Below are positions 1 to 6,329 of a stretch of DNA of 12,143 nt, piece after piece. The DNA comes from CAZUCU01 sp964618845 (GTDB taxonomy: Bacteria > Patescibacteriota > Minisyncoccia > Phycocordibacterales > JAACPR01): positions 1 through 12,143 of the forward strand of contig CAZUCU010000021.1 in the NCBI GenBank assembly GCA_964618845.1, read 5' to 3'. The notes under the pieces are model-generated. The model had not been told where the DNA came from, searched no databases, and saw only the letters and a program-made list of their open reading frames with translations. Numbering within the stretch: the stretch's first letter is position 1; every line of letters starts with the position of its first letter. Position numbers and translations under genes: made by a program.

Positions 1-5
1 TCTGT

Positions 6-33
6 TTGACATTTTAGAAAAACAGAATAATGT
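6..33 (+). promoter_or_regulatory. Possible promoter of the Cys-rich gene
   Basis: TTGACA at 6-11 is a perfect -35 hexamer. A weak -10 (TAATGT, 28-33) follows at a 16-nt spacing. This would give a leader of roughly 20 nt before the ATG at 61. The -10 is poor, so the call is tentative. Confidence 0.3.
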
Positions 34-60
34 TTCTTATGGACTTGTGTCCTTTCGACA

Positions 61-405
61 ATGAAAAAAACAGCTCACATTCCAAATTCAGCACTACACG
101 CAATTGGAGAAATTTCGAGTTTTTATTACCCAAGGTTAAAAGCAGTGAATATTCTGCTAATACTTTGGGAAAATAAACACCCGAGACTTTTCAGAGAAGG
201 ACAATTTAACGAAAATTTTCTCAAGAGTGAAAGAGAGCTTGAGAAAATAAGAAGAGAGAAACACACGCCCAAACCGAGCGTAGACATTTTGGAAAATAAG
301 CTTTCGTGCGACCACAATCAATACTGTGGTTGCTCTGATTGCATGGCCTCTTCTGAAAACAGAGACTGTTATACATGCAATCGACATCGGAGGTGGAAGA
401 AGTAG
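61..405 (+). CDS. Hypothetical protein with Cys-rich C-terminus (possible zinc-binding)
   Basis: This 114-residue protein is not one I recognise. Residues 1-45 contain a hydrophobic, aromatic stretch (around 21-36) too short and mixed to call a membrane helix. Residues 50-72 are highly charged (Lys/Glu/Arg) and probably helical. The last 32 residues hold six cysteines at 83, 89, 91, 94, 103 and 106 plus His85 and His109, arranged as C-x5-C-x-C-x2-C-x8-C-x2-C, which suggests a small zinc-binding knuckle. The basic tail ends RHRRWKK. The ATG at 61 is used because in-frame stops lie just upstream (7-9, 28-30). The gene stands alone and ends before a strong terminator. No Shine-Dalgarno is visible. 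That it is a real gene is supported by the terminator and the patterned cysteines; function is unknown. Confidence 0.6.
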   Translation: MKKTAHIPNSALHAIGEISSFYYPRLKAVNILLILWENKHPRLFREGQFNENFLKSERELEKIRREKHTPKPSVDILENKLSCDHNQYCGCSDCMASSENRDCYTCNRHRRWKK

Positions 406-417
406 TTCTTCGACCTC

Positions 418-456
418 AAATACCTGTCACAAAACAATGTGACAGGTATTTTTTAT
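418..456 (+). terminator. Intrinsic terminator after the Cys-rich gene
   Basis: A perfect 13-bp stem (AAATACCTGTCAC at 418-430 with its complement at 439-451), an 8-nt loop and a following T-rich tract form a strong Rho-independent terminator, 12 nt after the TAG stop. Confidence 0.88.
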
Positions 457-587
457 TGATTTTTTTTAATTAAATGTTAGTATCAGAAAACTCTTATTAT
501 TAATCAGATATAAGAGTAACCCTGTATTTGTGAATATGAATGTGACTGCTTGGAAATCAAATCTTTGATTAAGACAGTTGCGAGATT

Positions 588-615
588 TTGAAAATATAGA
601 ACTCATTAATAGAAT
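588..615 (+). promoter_or_regulatory. Candidate promoter for rpsA with a ~105-nt leader
   Basis: TTGAAA (588-593), a 16-nt spacer and TAGAAT (610-615) each match the sigma70 hexamers at five of six bases. Transcription would start near 622, so the leader of the S1 gene would contain most of the palindromic repeat at 614-710. The rest of the gap between the terminator and rpsA (457-587) holds only a weak hairpin (CTCTTAT at 491-497 with ATAAGAG at 510-516) and no gene that I can support. Confidence 0.45.
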
Positions 616-710
616 ATAGCGAAAAGAGAGAAGCAAAAAGAGAGAAGAAAAATATTAGAAAATTAAAAAATTCTAACTTTTCGCTTCTCGCTGTTCACTT
701 CTCGCTATTA
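614..710. repeat. Palindromic repeat, family A, inverted pair in the rpsA leader
   Basis: The right arm (671-710) begins TTCTAACTTTTCGCTTCTCG and continues with two more CTTCTCGC-type units. The left arm (614-660) is an imperfect reverse complement (GCGAAAAGAGAGAAG...ATTAGAA). The pair can fold into a long imperfect hairpin ending 17 nt before the S1 start codon. Related single copies sharing the TTCTAACTT core are at 2151-2182 (inside pth) and 6284-6313 (before ftsZ), with a fragment at 2428-2445. Confidence 0.7.
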
Positions 711-726
711 ATTAAAAACAATAAAT

Positions 727-1815
727 ATGTTTGGAATCGGAGAACAAAAAGATGAATCTTTGATGAATAAATTCATTGAAGAAATAAAAAATCCACCAAG
801 AATTGGAGAAATAGTAGAAGGGACGATAATTTCAATGGACAAGTCTTCCATTTTTATAGATCTATCACCTTTTGGAACTGGGATTATTTATGGCCGAGAA
901 TTTATTATAGCTAGAGATATTATAAGAAAACTTCATATCGGAGATTCTGTATCTGCAACAGTTATTGATGTTAAATCAAAAACGGGTTATATAGAGTTAT
1001 CGCTTCGGGAAGTTAAACAAGCAATGGTTTGGCAGGAAGTAGAACAAGCGATTGCTGATAAAACTCCAATTGAACTCCCTGTATTAGATGCTAACAAAGG
1101 AGGATTATTGTTTCAGTGGCAGGGTCTTCAAGGATTTTTACCAGCTTCTCAACTCACAGCAGAACATTATCCTCGAGTAGAAGATGGAGACAAAAATAAA
1201 ATTTTAGATGAACTTAGAAAATTTATTGGTCAAAAACTTGTAATCACTGTCATTGGTGCAACACAAGAAGATGGAAAATTAGTATTTTCTGAAAAACATG
1301 TTGGCGGCAATGAATCAGAAATTAAAAAAATTCAAAACTATAATTTAGGAGATATTTTGGAAGGAGAAATAACTGGAGTTGTAGATTTTGGAGTTTTTGT
1401 AAAAATTGCAGAAAATTTAGAGGGTTTGGTGCACATTTCCGAGCTTGACTGGGCGCTTGTAGAAGACCCTAAAAAACTTTTTGCGGTTGGGGATAAAGTA
1501 AAAGTAAAAGTTATAGAAGTAAAAGATGAAAAGATTTCTCTTTCTATAAAACAATTAAAAGAAAATCCGTGGCAAAATGCCGGTAAAAAATATAAAAAAG
1601 GTGATGTAGTAAAAGGTATTGTTATTAAATTCAATAAACACGGAGCTTTGGTTTCAATTGAAGAAGGTGTCGCTGGATTGGCACATATTTCTGAATTTGA
1701 AAATGAAGAAAAACTCCGAGAACAATTAGAACTCGGCAAAGTTTATGATTTCAAAATAAACTTGTTTGAACCAAAAGATCAAAGAATGACACTTTCACTT
1801 GAGGGTAAGAAGTAA
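727..1815 (+). CDS. rpsA: S1 RNA-binding domain protein, small ribosomal subunit protein bS1
   Basis: This 362-residue protein has four S1 (OB-fold) repeats: residues about 26-94, 113-190 (degenerate, containing LQGFLPASQL), 207-275 (GVFVKIAENLEGLVHISEL) and 291-358 (GALVSIEEGVAGLAHISEF). The typical G-x-V-x-G start and the GLxHISE strand are clear in repeats 3 and 4. Six repeats are usual in Proteobacteria; four is common in other phyla. It should bind single-stranded mRNA at the 30S subunit and help initiation, which may matter in a genome with few Shine-Dalgarno sites. The first ATG is preceded by an AT-rich stretch without Shine-Dalgarno, and the leader carries a large palindromic hairpin. 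The gene converges on pth. A related non-ribosomal S1 protein cannot be fully excluded. Confidence 0.85.
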   Translation: MFGIGEQKDESLMNKFIEEIKNPPRIGEIVEGTIISMDKSSIFIDLSPFGTGIIYGREFIIARDIIRKLHIGDSVSATVIDVKSKTGYIELSLREVKQAMVWQEVEQAIADKTPIELPVLDANKGGLLFQWQGLQGFLPASQLTAEHYPRVEDGDKNKILDELRKFIGQKLVITVIGATQEDGKLVFSEKHVGGNESEIKKIQNYNLGDILEGEITGVVDFGVFVKIAENLEGLVHISELDWALVEDPKKLFAVGDKVKVKVIEVKDEKISLSIKQLKENPWQNAGKKYKKGDVVKGIVIKFNKHGALVSIEEGVAGLAHISEFENEEKLREQLELGKVYDFKINLFEPKDQRMTLSLEGKK

Positions 1816-1843
1816 AAATTACAAACATCAGATGTTTGTAATT
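1813..1843 (-). terminator. Intrinsic terminator between rpsA and pth, oriented for pth
   Basis: A perfect 12-bp stem (1817-1828 with 1832-1843, 3-nt loop) lies between the two convergent genes. Read on the minus strand it is followed directly by a T-run (complement of the A-run at 1814-1818) 18 nt after the pth stop. On the plus strand no T-run follows, so it mainly serves pth, though the stem could also protect the rpsA 3' end. Confidence 0.75.
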
Positions 1844-1860
1844 AGGCAGGGGGAGATTTT

Positions 1861-2415
1861 TTATAAAATACTTTCTACTTTTTTAAAGATTTCTTCAAGT
1901 TGTTCTTTTTCACTTGCTGAAAACTTTTTCAAAACAAAATCGGCCACTTTTTCTTTTGAGGGTTTTTGAAAACCAAAAAATAATCGCTTTGGAATTATGC
2001 CGATTTTTACTCTTTTAAAATCTTGAGCTCCCAAATGTTTAAACAAAGATTCAACGCCATTGTGTCCCCCGCTCCCGCTTGGCACTTCTTTTATTTTAAC
2101 TTCACCAAAATTCATATCAACATCATCATGAAAAACATATAAATTTTCACTTCTAACTTCTCGTTTGTCACTTCTCGCTTTTAAATATTTAAAAACTGAC
2201 TCTCCATTCAAATTCATAAAAGTCTCTGGCAAAACAATTTCTATCTCTTCACCTTTAAATTTTCCAAAAGAAATCTTGACATCTACATATTTATCAAGTT
2301 GAAAATCAGAAAAATTATTTTTCTCTGCAAACCAGATTAAAAAATCCCTCCCAACATTATGTCGAGTACCAAAATATCTTTCTTCAAAATTTCCCAAGCC
2401 AACAAAAATTTTCAT
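1861..2415 (-). CDS. pth: Peptidyl-tRNA hydrolase (with in-frame repeat insertion)
   Basis: This 184-residue protein is close to the usual family length of about 190. It releases peptides from peptidyl-tRNA that drops off the ribosome, recycling tRNA in the cytosol. Conserved residues are present: VGLGN (Asn9), the catalytic His19 in TRHNVG, FMNLNG (Asn68), HDDVD (Asp97) and GGHNG (Asn119). Residues 80-90 (ARSDKREVRSE) are encoded by a copy of palindromic repeat family A and replace the short loop before the NLYVFHDDVD strand; relative to E. coli the net gain is about four residues. The start is the ATG at 2415. Its 5' end is divergent from lepB, and a shared AT-rich region (2416-2478) must hold both promoters; I see no clear -10 close to the pth start. 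Confidence 0.93.
   Translation of the reverse strand: MKIFVGLGNFEERYFGTRHNVGRDFLIWFAEKNNFSDFQLDKYVDVKISFGKFKGEEIEIVLPETFMNLNGESVFKYLKARSDKREVRSENLYVFHDDVDMNFGEVKIKEVPSGSGGHNGVESLFKHLGAQDFKRVKIGIIPKRLFFGFQKPSKEKVADFVLKKFSASEKEQLEEIFKKVESIL
2151..2182. repeat. Palindromic repeat family A inside pth
   Basis: TTCTAACTTCTCGTTTGTCA at 2151-2170, continuing CTTCTCGCTTTT, matches the right arm of the rpsA leader repeat (671-710) unit by unit. It lies within the pth reading frame on the opposite strand and encodes KARSDKREVRSE. Confidence 0.75.
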
Positions 2416-2427
2416 ATTTTTTATTTT

Positions 2428-2445
2428 CCGCTTCTCGCTTTTACT
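2428..2445. repeat. Fragment of repeat family A between pth and lepB
   Basis: CCGCTTCTCGCTTTTACT repeats the CTTCTCGC unit of the family A copies. Its 3' edge overlaps the candidate -35 box of lepB. Confidence 0.5.
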
Positions 2446-2468
2446 TATTACTATTTATATATTATAAT
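2440..2468 (+). promoter_or_regulatory. lepB promoter, near-leaderless
   Basis: TTTACT (2440-2445), a 17-nt spacer and a perfect TATAAT (2463-2468) are followed by only 10 nt before the ATG at 2479. A start site 6-8 nt after the -10 leaves a leader of 2-4 nt. This decides the lepB start. Confidence 0.7.
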
Positions 2469-2478
2469 CCTATCACTT

Positions 2479-3021
2479 ATGGAAGAAAAAAAGAAAGAAT
2501 CCTTTAAGGATTTTATTATGATAACTATTACCTCTCTTGTTTTGGTCTTTGCAATTAGAACTTATATTGCTCAACCTTTTGTTGTTTCGGGAGACTCTAT
2601 GATTCCGACTTTCCATACAGGTGAATATTTGATTGTGGATCAGTTATCTTATAGATTTAAGGGTCCACAAAGACAAGATGTAGTAATTTTCAGATATCCA
2701 GTTATGCCTTCTAAATTTTTTATTAAAAGAATAATTGGACTTCCAGGAGAAACCATAAAAATAGAAAATGGAAAGGTCTTTGTAAAAGAAATTAATCAAG
2801 AAAATTTTTTTGAATTAGAAGAAAATTATATTGAACTAAAAAAAGTAGATCGTTTAGAAATTACTTTATCTGACAATCAATATTTTGTAATGGGTGATAA
2901 TAGATTGGCTAGTTTGGATTCCAGAATATGGGGACCGCTTGAAAAAGATTATATCGTCGGTAAGGCCTTTGTAAGGTTGTTTCCTGTAAATAAATTAGGT
3001 ATATTTCCGGGGTCTAACTAA
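2479..3021 (+). CDS. lepB: Signal peptidase I
   Basis: Read from the ATG at 2479 this is a 180-residue membrane-bound serine protease that removes signal peptides from exported proteins outside the membrane. It has a charged N-terminus (MEEKKKESFK), one membrane helix (about 12-30), then box B SGDSMIPTF with the nucleophile Ser40, box D FIKRIIGLPGE with the general base Lys83, and box E GDNRLASLDSRIWG. The frame stays open upstream to 2359, but that extension overlaps pth and the perfect TATAAT promoter would lie inside it, so I reject the longer form. The next gene begins 3 nt after its stop, so the two form an operon. Likely substrates include secreted surface proteins; the pilin-like protein downstream would more likely need a prepilin peptidase. 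Confidence 0.95.
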   Translation: MEEKKKESFKDFIMITITSLVLVFAIRTYIAQPFVVSGDSMIPTFHTGEYLIVDQLSYRFKGPQRQDVVIFRYPVMPSKFFIKRIIGLPGETIKIENGKVFVKEINQENFFELEENYIELKKVDRLEITLSDNQYFVMGDNRLASLDSRIWGPLEKDYIVGKAFVRLFPVNKLGIFPGSN

Positions 3022-3024
3022 AAT

Positions 3025-4224
3025 ATGAAAAAGAAAGAAAACAAAAATACGGACAAAATAGAAAATTATCAAAAATTTGGCTCCAAAGTAGACAATGCTT
3101 TTGTAATTGCCAGATATTATGGATTTGAATACTTAGATATCAATCATATAGAAAAAGAACACCATGAGAAAGCAAAAAAATTAAAACAAAAAGAAGATTT
3201 CAAGCACTCTCACCTTCCATATTTGGAAGAATATGTTTCGATTTTATCTCATGCTCATCAAATGGAAAATAAAATATTACCAATGCTCTTTTATACAAAA
3301 GGAGAAATAAAAACCCAAAGAAAAAAAAGAAGCGTGCACAAAGATATAGGACTTCATATTATTGGATCTAACAAAAGTATTACTGAAGCAATTTTAATTA
3401 AAACAGCATTCGCAATATTAAAAGAAGAGGGTTATAAAGATTTAGTTTTAGAAATAAATAGTTTGGGTGAAAAAGACTCTCAAAATAGTTTTAATCGAGC
3501 TTTGACAAATTATTTTAGAAATAAATTAAGTGAATTAAACAGTGAATGCAAAGAATTATTAAAATACGGAGGCCACACTTTAGTATCGTGTGCCCCAAGG
3601 GGTTTAGAAAAAAAATTAGATGATATGCCATCGGCAATTGATTTTTTGAGTGAAGAAAGCAGAACACACTTCAAAGAAGTTATTGAATACTTAGAATCTC
3701 AAGAAATTCCTTTTGAAATAAATAAAAATATTGTCGGCGATCCACATTATTCCACAGATACAATCTTTTCAATTAAAAATGGTAGAAATGGAAAAATATT
3801 GGCAACCGGAACAAGATACAATAATCTTGCCAAGAAAGTTATTTCTAAAAAGGGATTTCCGGCAATATCTCTAAATATAACCTTATCCAAAACAAAAAAA
3901 GTAAATAAAAATAAATTACCAAGATTTGATAAATCAGATATATATTTTATTCAATTGAGTTATCCTGCAAAACTTAAAAGCTTAGAGGTAATAGAAATTT
4001 TGAGAAAATCTGGAATCCCAATTCATCATGCTATTGGTAGAGATAAAATGTCTACTCAGACAAATTTCGCTCACAAAAAAAATGCAAAATACATACTCTT
4101 GATGGGCCAGAAAGAAGCTTTGGAAAATAGTATATGTGTCAGAGATATGGATAGTAATTCACAAAAAACCATTCCCCTTGAAAGATTAGTAGACTACTTG
4201 AGAGAATTAAAAAATAAAAAATAA
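3025..4224 (+). CDS. Histidyl-tRNA synthetase-like protein, catalytic motifs degenerate
   Basis: The 399-residue protein has the HisRS layout: a class II catalytic-like core (about 15-285) and a C-terminal anticodon-binding fold (about 303-397, with YILLMGQKEALENSICVRDM resembling the HisRS 'VRDM' region). LVLEINSLG (140-148) matches the HisRS insertion start. However, key catalytic motifs are changed: class II motif 2 around 91-108 lacks the R-x-E and the usual GRxREF pattern, the histidine motif RGLDYYT is GDPHYST (238-244), and GGGRYDGL is TGTRYNNL (261-268). It is therefore probably not a working histidine-tRNA ligase. HisZ, the regulatory HisRS paralogue, is one known parallel, but HisZ generally lacks the anticodon domain that is present here. 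It is joined to lepB with a 3-nt gap and has no Shine-Dalgarno. The family call is secure; its role is unknown. Confidence 0.75.
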   Translation: MKKKENKNTDKIENYQKFGSKVDNAFVIARYYGFEYLDINHIEKEHHEKAKKLKQKEDFKHSHLPYLEEYVSILSHAHQMENKILPMLFYTKGEIKTQRKKRSVHKDIGLHIIGSNKSITEAILIKTAFAILKEEGYKDLVLEINSLGEKDSQNSFNRALTNYFRNKLSELNSECKELLKYGGHTLVSCAPRGLEKKLDDMPSAIDFLSEESRTHFKEVIEYLESQEIPFEINKNIVGDPHYSTDTIFSIKNGRNGKILATGTRYNNLAKKVISKKGFPAISLNITLSKTKKVNKNKLPRFDKSDIYFIQLSYPAKLKSLEVIEILRKSGIPIHHAIGRDKMSTQTNFAHKKNAKYILLMGQKEALENSICVRDMDSNSQKTIPLERLVDYLRELKNKK

Positions 4225-4227
4225 AAC

Positions 4228-4256
4228 TTGCTACTTTTGAAAAGCTGTGTTATCTT
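4228..4256 (+). promoter_or_regulatory. rpsU promoter with extended -10, near-leaderless
   Basis: TTGCTA (4228-4233), a 17-nt spacer ending in TGT, and TATCTT (4251-4256) form a good sigma70-type promoter with an extended -10. Only 9 nt separate the -10 from the ATG at 4266, so the mRNA should start at or within a few bases of the start codon. Confidence 0.7.
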
Positions 4257-4265
4257 TATCCAACT

Positions 4266-4505
4266 ATGGCAACGAATGTAAAAGTTACAAAAGGAAAAAA
4301 GGATAACAACATTAATCTTATAAAAAAATTTACCAGACGAGTTCAAGAATCTGGTGTAATTCCTCGTGTTAAATTAAATAGATATAGTGAAAGAAATGTT
4401 TCTGATTATGTCAAAAAAATGAAAAGATTAAAATCGATTAAAAATAAAACACTTATTGAAGAAAAAATAAAATTAGGAAAAATGAACCCTAGGGTAAGAA
4501 GATAA
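4266..4505 (+). CDS. rpsU: Small ribosomal subunit protein bS21
   Basis: This 79-residue, strongly basic protein carries the bS21 core: LIKKFTRRVQESGVIPRVKL (18-37) followed by the RYSERNVSDYVKKMKR helix. The usual family length is about 55-70 residues; this one has a short extra N-terminus and a Lys-rich tail ending PRVRR. It binds the 30S platform near the 3' end of 16S rRNA, where mRNA leaders pair. Its own promoter sits directly upstream. ybeY begins 3 nt after the stop, so rpsU and ybeY form a two-gene operon linking ribosome assembly and rRNA processing. Confidence 0.85.
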   Translation: MATNVKVTKGKKDNNINLIKKFTRRVQESGVIPRVKLNRYSERNVSDYVKKMKRLKSIKNKTLIEEKIKLGKMNPRVRR

Positions 4506-4508
4506 CCC

Positions 4509-4892
4509 ATGTTGGATATTTTAAATACAGCTCAACAAAAAATTTCTTTTCAAAATAAAGAAATTTTAATGATCAAAAATCAAATTCTAGGTAAGAATTA
4601 CGAACTTTCCATAGTAATTGTTGGCGATAAAAAAATCCAAAATTTAAATAAAAAATTTAGAAACAAAAATTATCCTACAGATACTCTCTCTTTTTCTATT
4701 TCAAAAAATATGGGGGAGATTTTTATTAATTTAAAAATTGCAAACAAAAAATCAATCAGTTTTCAAATGTCTCCTCAAAAATATTTTTATTATTTATTAA
4801 TTCATTCAATGCTACATCTCAAAGGATTTGATCATGGAGAAAAAATGGAAAGAGAAGAAAAACAATTAATCAAAAAATTTCTAAATGTCTAA
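4509..4892 (+). CDS. ybeY: Endoribonuclease YbeY (16S rRNA maturation)
   Basis: The 127-residue protein has the UPF0054/YbeY zinc motif H-x3-H-x5-H as HSMLHLKGFDH (His99, His103, His109) and the preceding LNKKFRNKNYPTDTLSFSIS block (46-65) with the conserved TDTLSF. MGEIFIN (68-74) matches the strand usually read as GDIVIS. YbeY is a metal-dependent RNase needed for 16S rRNA 3' end processing and ribosome quality control. It is translationally close to rpsU (3-nt gap) with no Shine-Dalgarno. It is slightly shorter than E. coli YbeY (155). The last residues LNV and the TAA stop are encoded by a family C repeat, so the native C-terminus may have been replaced. Confidence 0.92.
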   Translation: MLDILNTAQQKISFQNKEILMIKNQILGKNYELSIVIVGDKKIQNLNKKFRNKNYPTDTLSFSISKNMGEIFINLKIANKKSISFQMSPQKYFYYLLIHSMLHLKGFDHGEKMEREEKQLIKKFLNV

Positions 4893-4902
4893 ATGTCTAT
4901 CT
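4880..4902. repeat. Repeat family C at the 3' end of ybeY
   Basis: CTAAATGTCTAAATGTCTAT (4881-4900) is two near-identical 10-nt units. Its reverse complement recurs at 8538-8557 at the end of trxB, agreeing over 20 bases. It provides the final codons and stop of ybeY. Confidence 0.7.
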
Positions 4903-4928
4903 ACCATATCTAAAAGTACTATCCACAT

Positions 4929-4956
4929 TTCATAAAAGACATTTTTGCTGTAAAAT
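4929..4956 (+). promoter_or_regulatory. ftsA promoter, near-leaderless
   Basis: TAAAAT at 4951-4956 lies 9 nt before the ATG at 4966. A weak -35 (TTCATA, 4929-4934) is 16 nt upstream. The spacing to the start codon matches the other promoters in this window. Confidence 0.55.
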
Positions 4957-4965
4957 AAAGTAAAT

Positions 4966-6171
4966 ATGTCAAATGAAAATATTGTAGGTTTGGATATTGG
5001 GACAAATTCCGTTAAGGTTGTTGTAACTTCATCGTCTCCACATAATAGAATGCCACAAATTATTGGCTTTGGGCAAAGCCAGGCAAATGGTCTCAGACAT
5101 GGATACATCACAAACAGAAAAGAAGCAATTTTAAGTGTTAAAAAAGCAATCAGAAATACGGAAAAATCAGCCAATATAAAAATAAGAAGAGTTTTTTTGG
5201 CAGTTGGAGGAATTGGACTTTCAAGTTACAAAACAAAAGGATCAATCATGATAACTCGAGCTGATTCAGAGGTAACGGAGATTGATTTAGAAAAAGTTAT
5301 TGAAGAAGCGTCGCATCAAATTCCAAAACAATACATAATTAATAGGAGAATAATTCACAATATTCCTATTGAATATTATTTGGACGGAAATCCGGTTCTT
5401 GGAAATCCTGTGGGATTAAAGGGTGTAAGACTTGAAATTGAAGCCTTATTTATTACTTCTTTGGAACATCATATTTCTGAATTAATTGACGTTGTCGAAG
5501 ATGCAGATCTGGAAGTTGTAGACGCAATGGCCGCCCCTCTTGCAGCAAGTCTTGTTGCCTTAACAAAAGCAGAAAAAATTGCAGGATGTGCGATGGTTAA
5601 TATAGGATCTGAAACTCTCTCAATTGTTGTATATGAAGATGATAAACCAATTTCTCTTGAGGTTTTTCAAATTGGATCAAATGATATCACAAATGATATT
5701 GCCATTGGTCTTCAAGTAAGTTTAGATGAAGCAGAAAAAATAAAAAAAGACAGCGACAAGGGAGAAACTCATGGTCATCCTAAAAAGAAATTAGACGATA
5801 TTGTTGTGGCAAGATTAAACGATATGCTTGATTTGGTAAATGCACATCTCCAAAAAATTGGAAAAAAAGGATTACTACCTGCTGGAATAATTATTACTGG
5901 CGGAGGTTCTCGAGTAACAACAATAGAAGACATCACCAGGGCTTATCTTAAATTACCATCTAAGTTGGCAGATATTGGTTGTAATATTGATGATAAAAAT
6001 TGTAATGGCAATATAAAAATAAAAGACGCGGCTTGGGCAGTTTCTTATGGACTTTGCCTTTTTGGAACAAGTGCAGATGAAGATGGTTTGATAAAAGGAA
6101 CAACAGTTTCTATTTTAATAAGGAAAATACTACGCCAAATAGGCAATATTATAAAAAAATTCTTACCCTAA
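4966..6171 (+). CDS. ftsA: Cell division protein FtsA
   Basis: This 401-residue actin-like protein anchors FtsZ filaments to the membrane. NIVGLDIGTNSVKVVV (5-20) is the first phosphate motif, residues about 85-160 form the 1C/SHS2 domain, GCAMVNIGSETLSIVV (207-222) is the second phosphate region, and IIITGGGSRV (308-317) is the adenosine motif. The C-terminus (382-401, ILIRKILRQIGNIIKKFLP) is an amphipathic helix of the membrane-targeting type. In the second phosphate motif the usual Asp of DIGGGT is Asn212 and the glycines are not kept. FtsZ follows after 158 nt with its own promoter. That gap begins with a weak GC hairpin (ACCC/GGGT around the stop, followed by TTATTTT) which could be a poor terminator. 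Confidence 0.93.
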   Translation: MSNENIVGLDIGTNSVKVVVTSSSPHNRMPQIIGFGQSQANGLRHGYITNRKEAILSVKKAIRNTEKSANIKIRRVFLAVGGIGLSSYKTKGSIMITRADSEVTEIDLEKVIEEASHQIPKQYIINRRIIHNIPIEYYLDGNPVLGNPVGLKGVRLEIEALFITSLEHHISELIDVVEDADLEVVDAMAAPLAASLVALTKAEKIAGCAMVNIGSETLSIVVYEDDKPISLEVFQIGSNDITNDIAIGLQVSLDEAEKIKKDSDKGETHGHPKKKLDDIVVARLNDMLDLVNAHLQKIGKKGLLPAGIIITGGGSRVTTIEDITRAYLKLPSKLADIGCNIDDKNCNGNIKIKDAAWAVSYGLCLFGTSADEDGLIKGTTVSILIRKILRQIGNIIKKFLP

Positions 6172-6283
6172 AAACTGGGGTTATTTTGACTTCCCTTTTT
6201 TCTTATTTCTTGATATGCTATTTTTAGTTTATTAAGGGATAAATAAAAGAGCAATAAATAAAAAGGGATTAGAAAAATGGTTC

Positions 6284-6313
6284 TTCTAACTTCTCTCTTT
6301 TTGCTTCTTGCTT
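6284..6313. repeat. Palindromic repeat family A upstream of ftsZ
   Basis: TTCTAACTTCTCTCTTTTTG followed by CTTCTTGCTT shares the TTCTAACTT core and the CTTCT-G-C units with the copies at 671-710 and 2151-2182. The facing sequence 6249-6278 (AAAAAGGGATTAGAA) is a loose complement. The repeat edge runs into the ftsZ -10 box. Confidence 0.55.
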
Positions 6314-6318
6314 ATAAT
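6313..6318 (+). promoter_or_regulatory. ftsZ -10 box
   Basis: A perfect TATAAT sits 11 nt before the ATG at 6330. No good -35 is visible at 16-18 nt; the expected position lies inside the family A repeat. Confidence 0.5.
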
Positions 6319-6329
6319 AATCAATCAAT

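Noticed and set aside
2359..2478. N-terminal extension of lepB
   Set aside because: The frame is open, but it overlaps the start of pth, has no family similarity, and would place the perfect TATAAT promoter inside the gene. The ATG at 2479 gives a normal signal peptidase.
4881..4902. Tandem ATGTCTAA units as a CRISPR or iteron array
   Set aside because: Only two units, no spacers, and the copy at trxB is inverted. It is a dispersed repeat.
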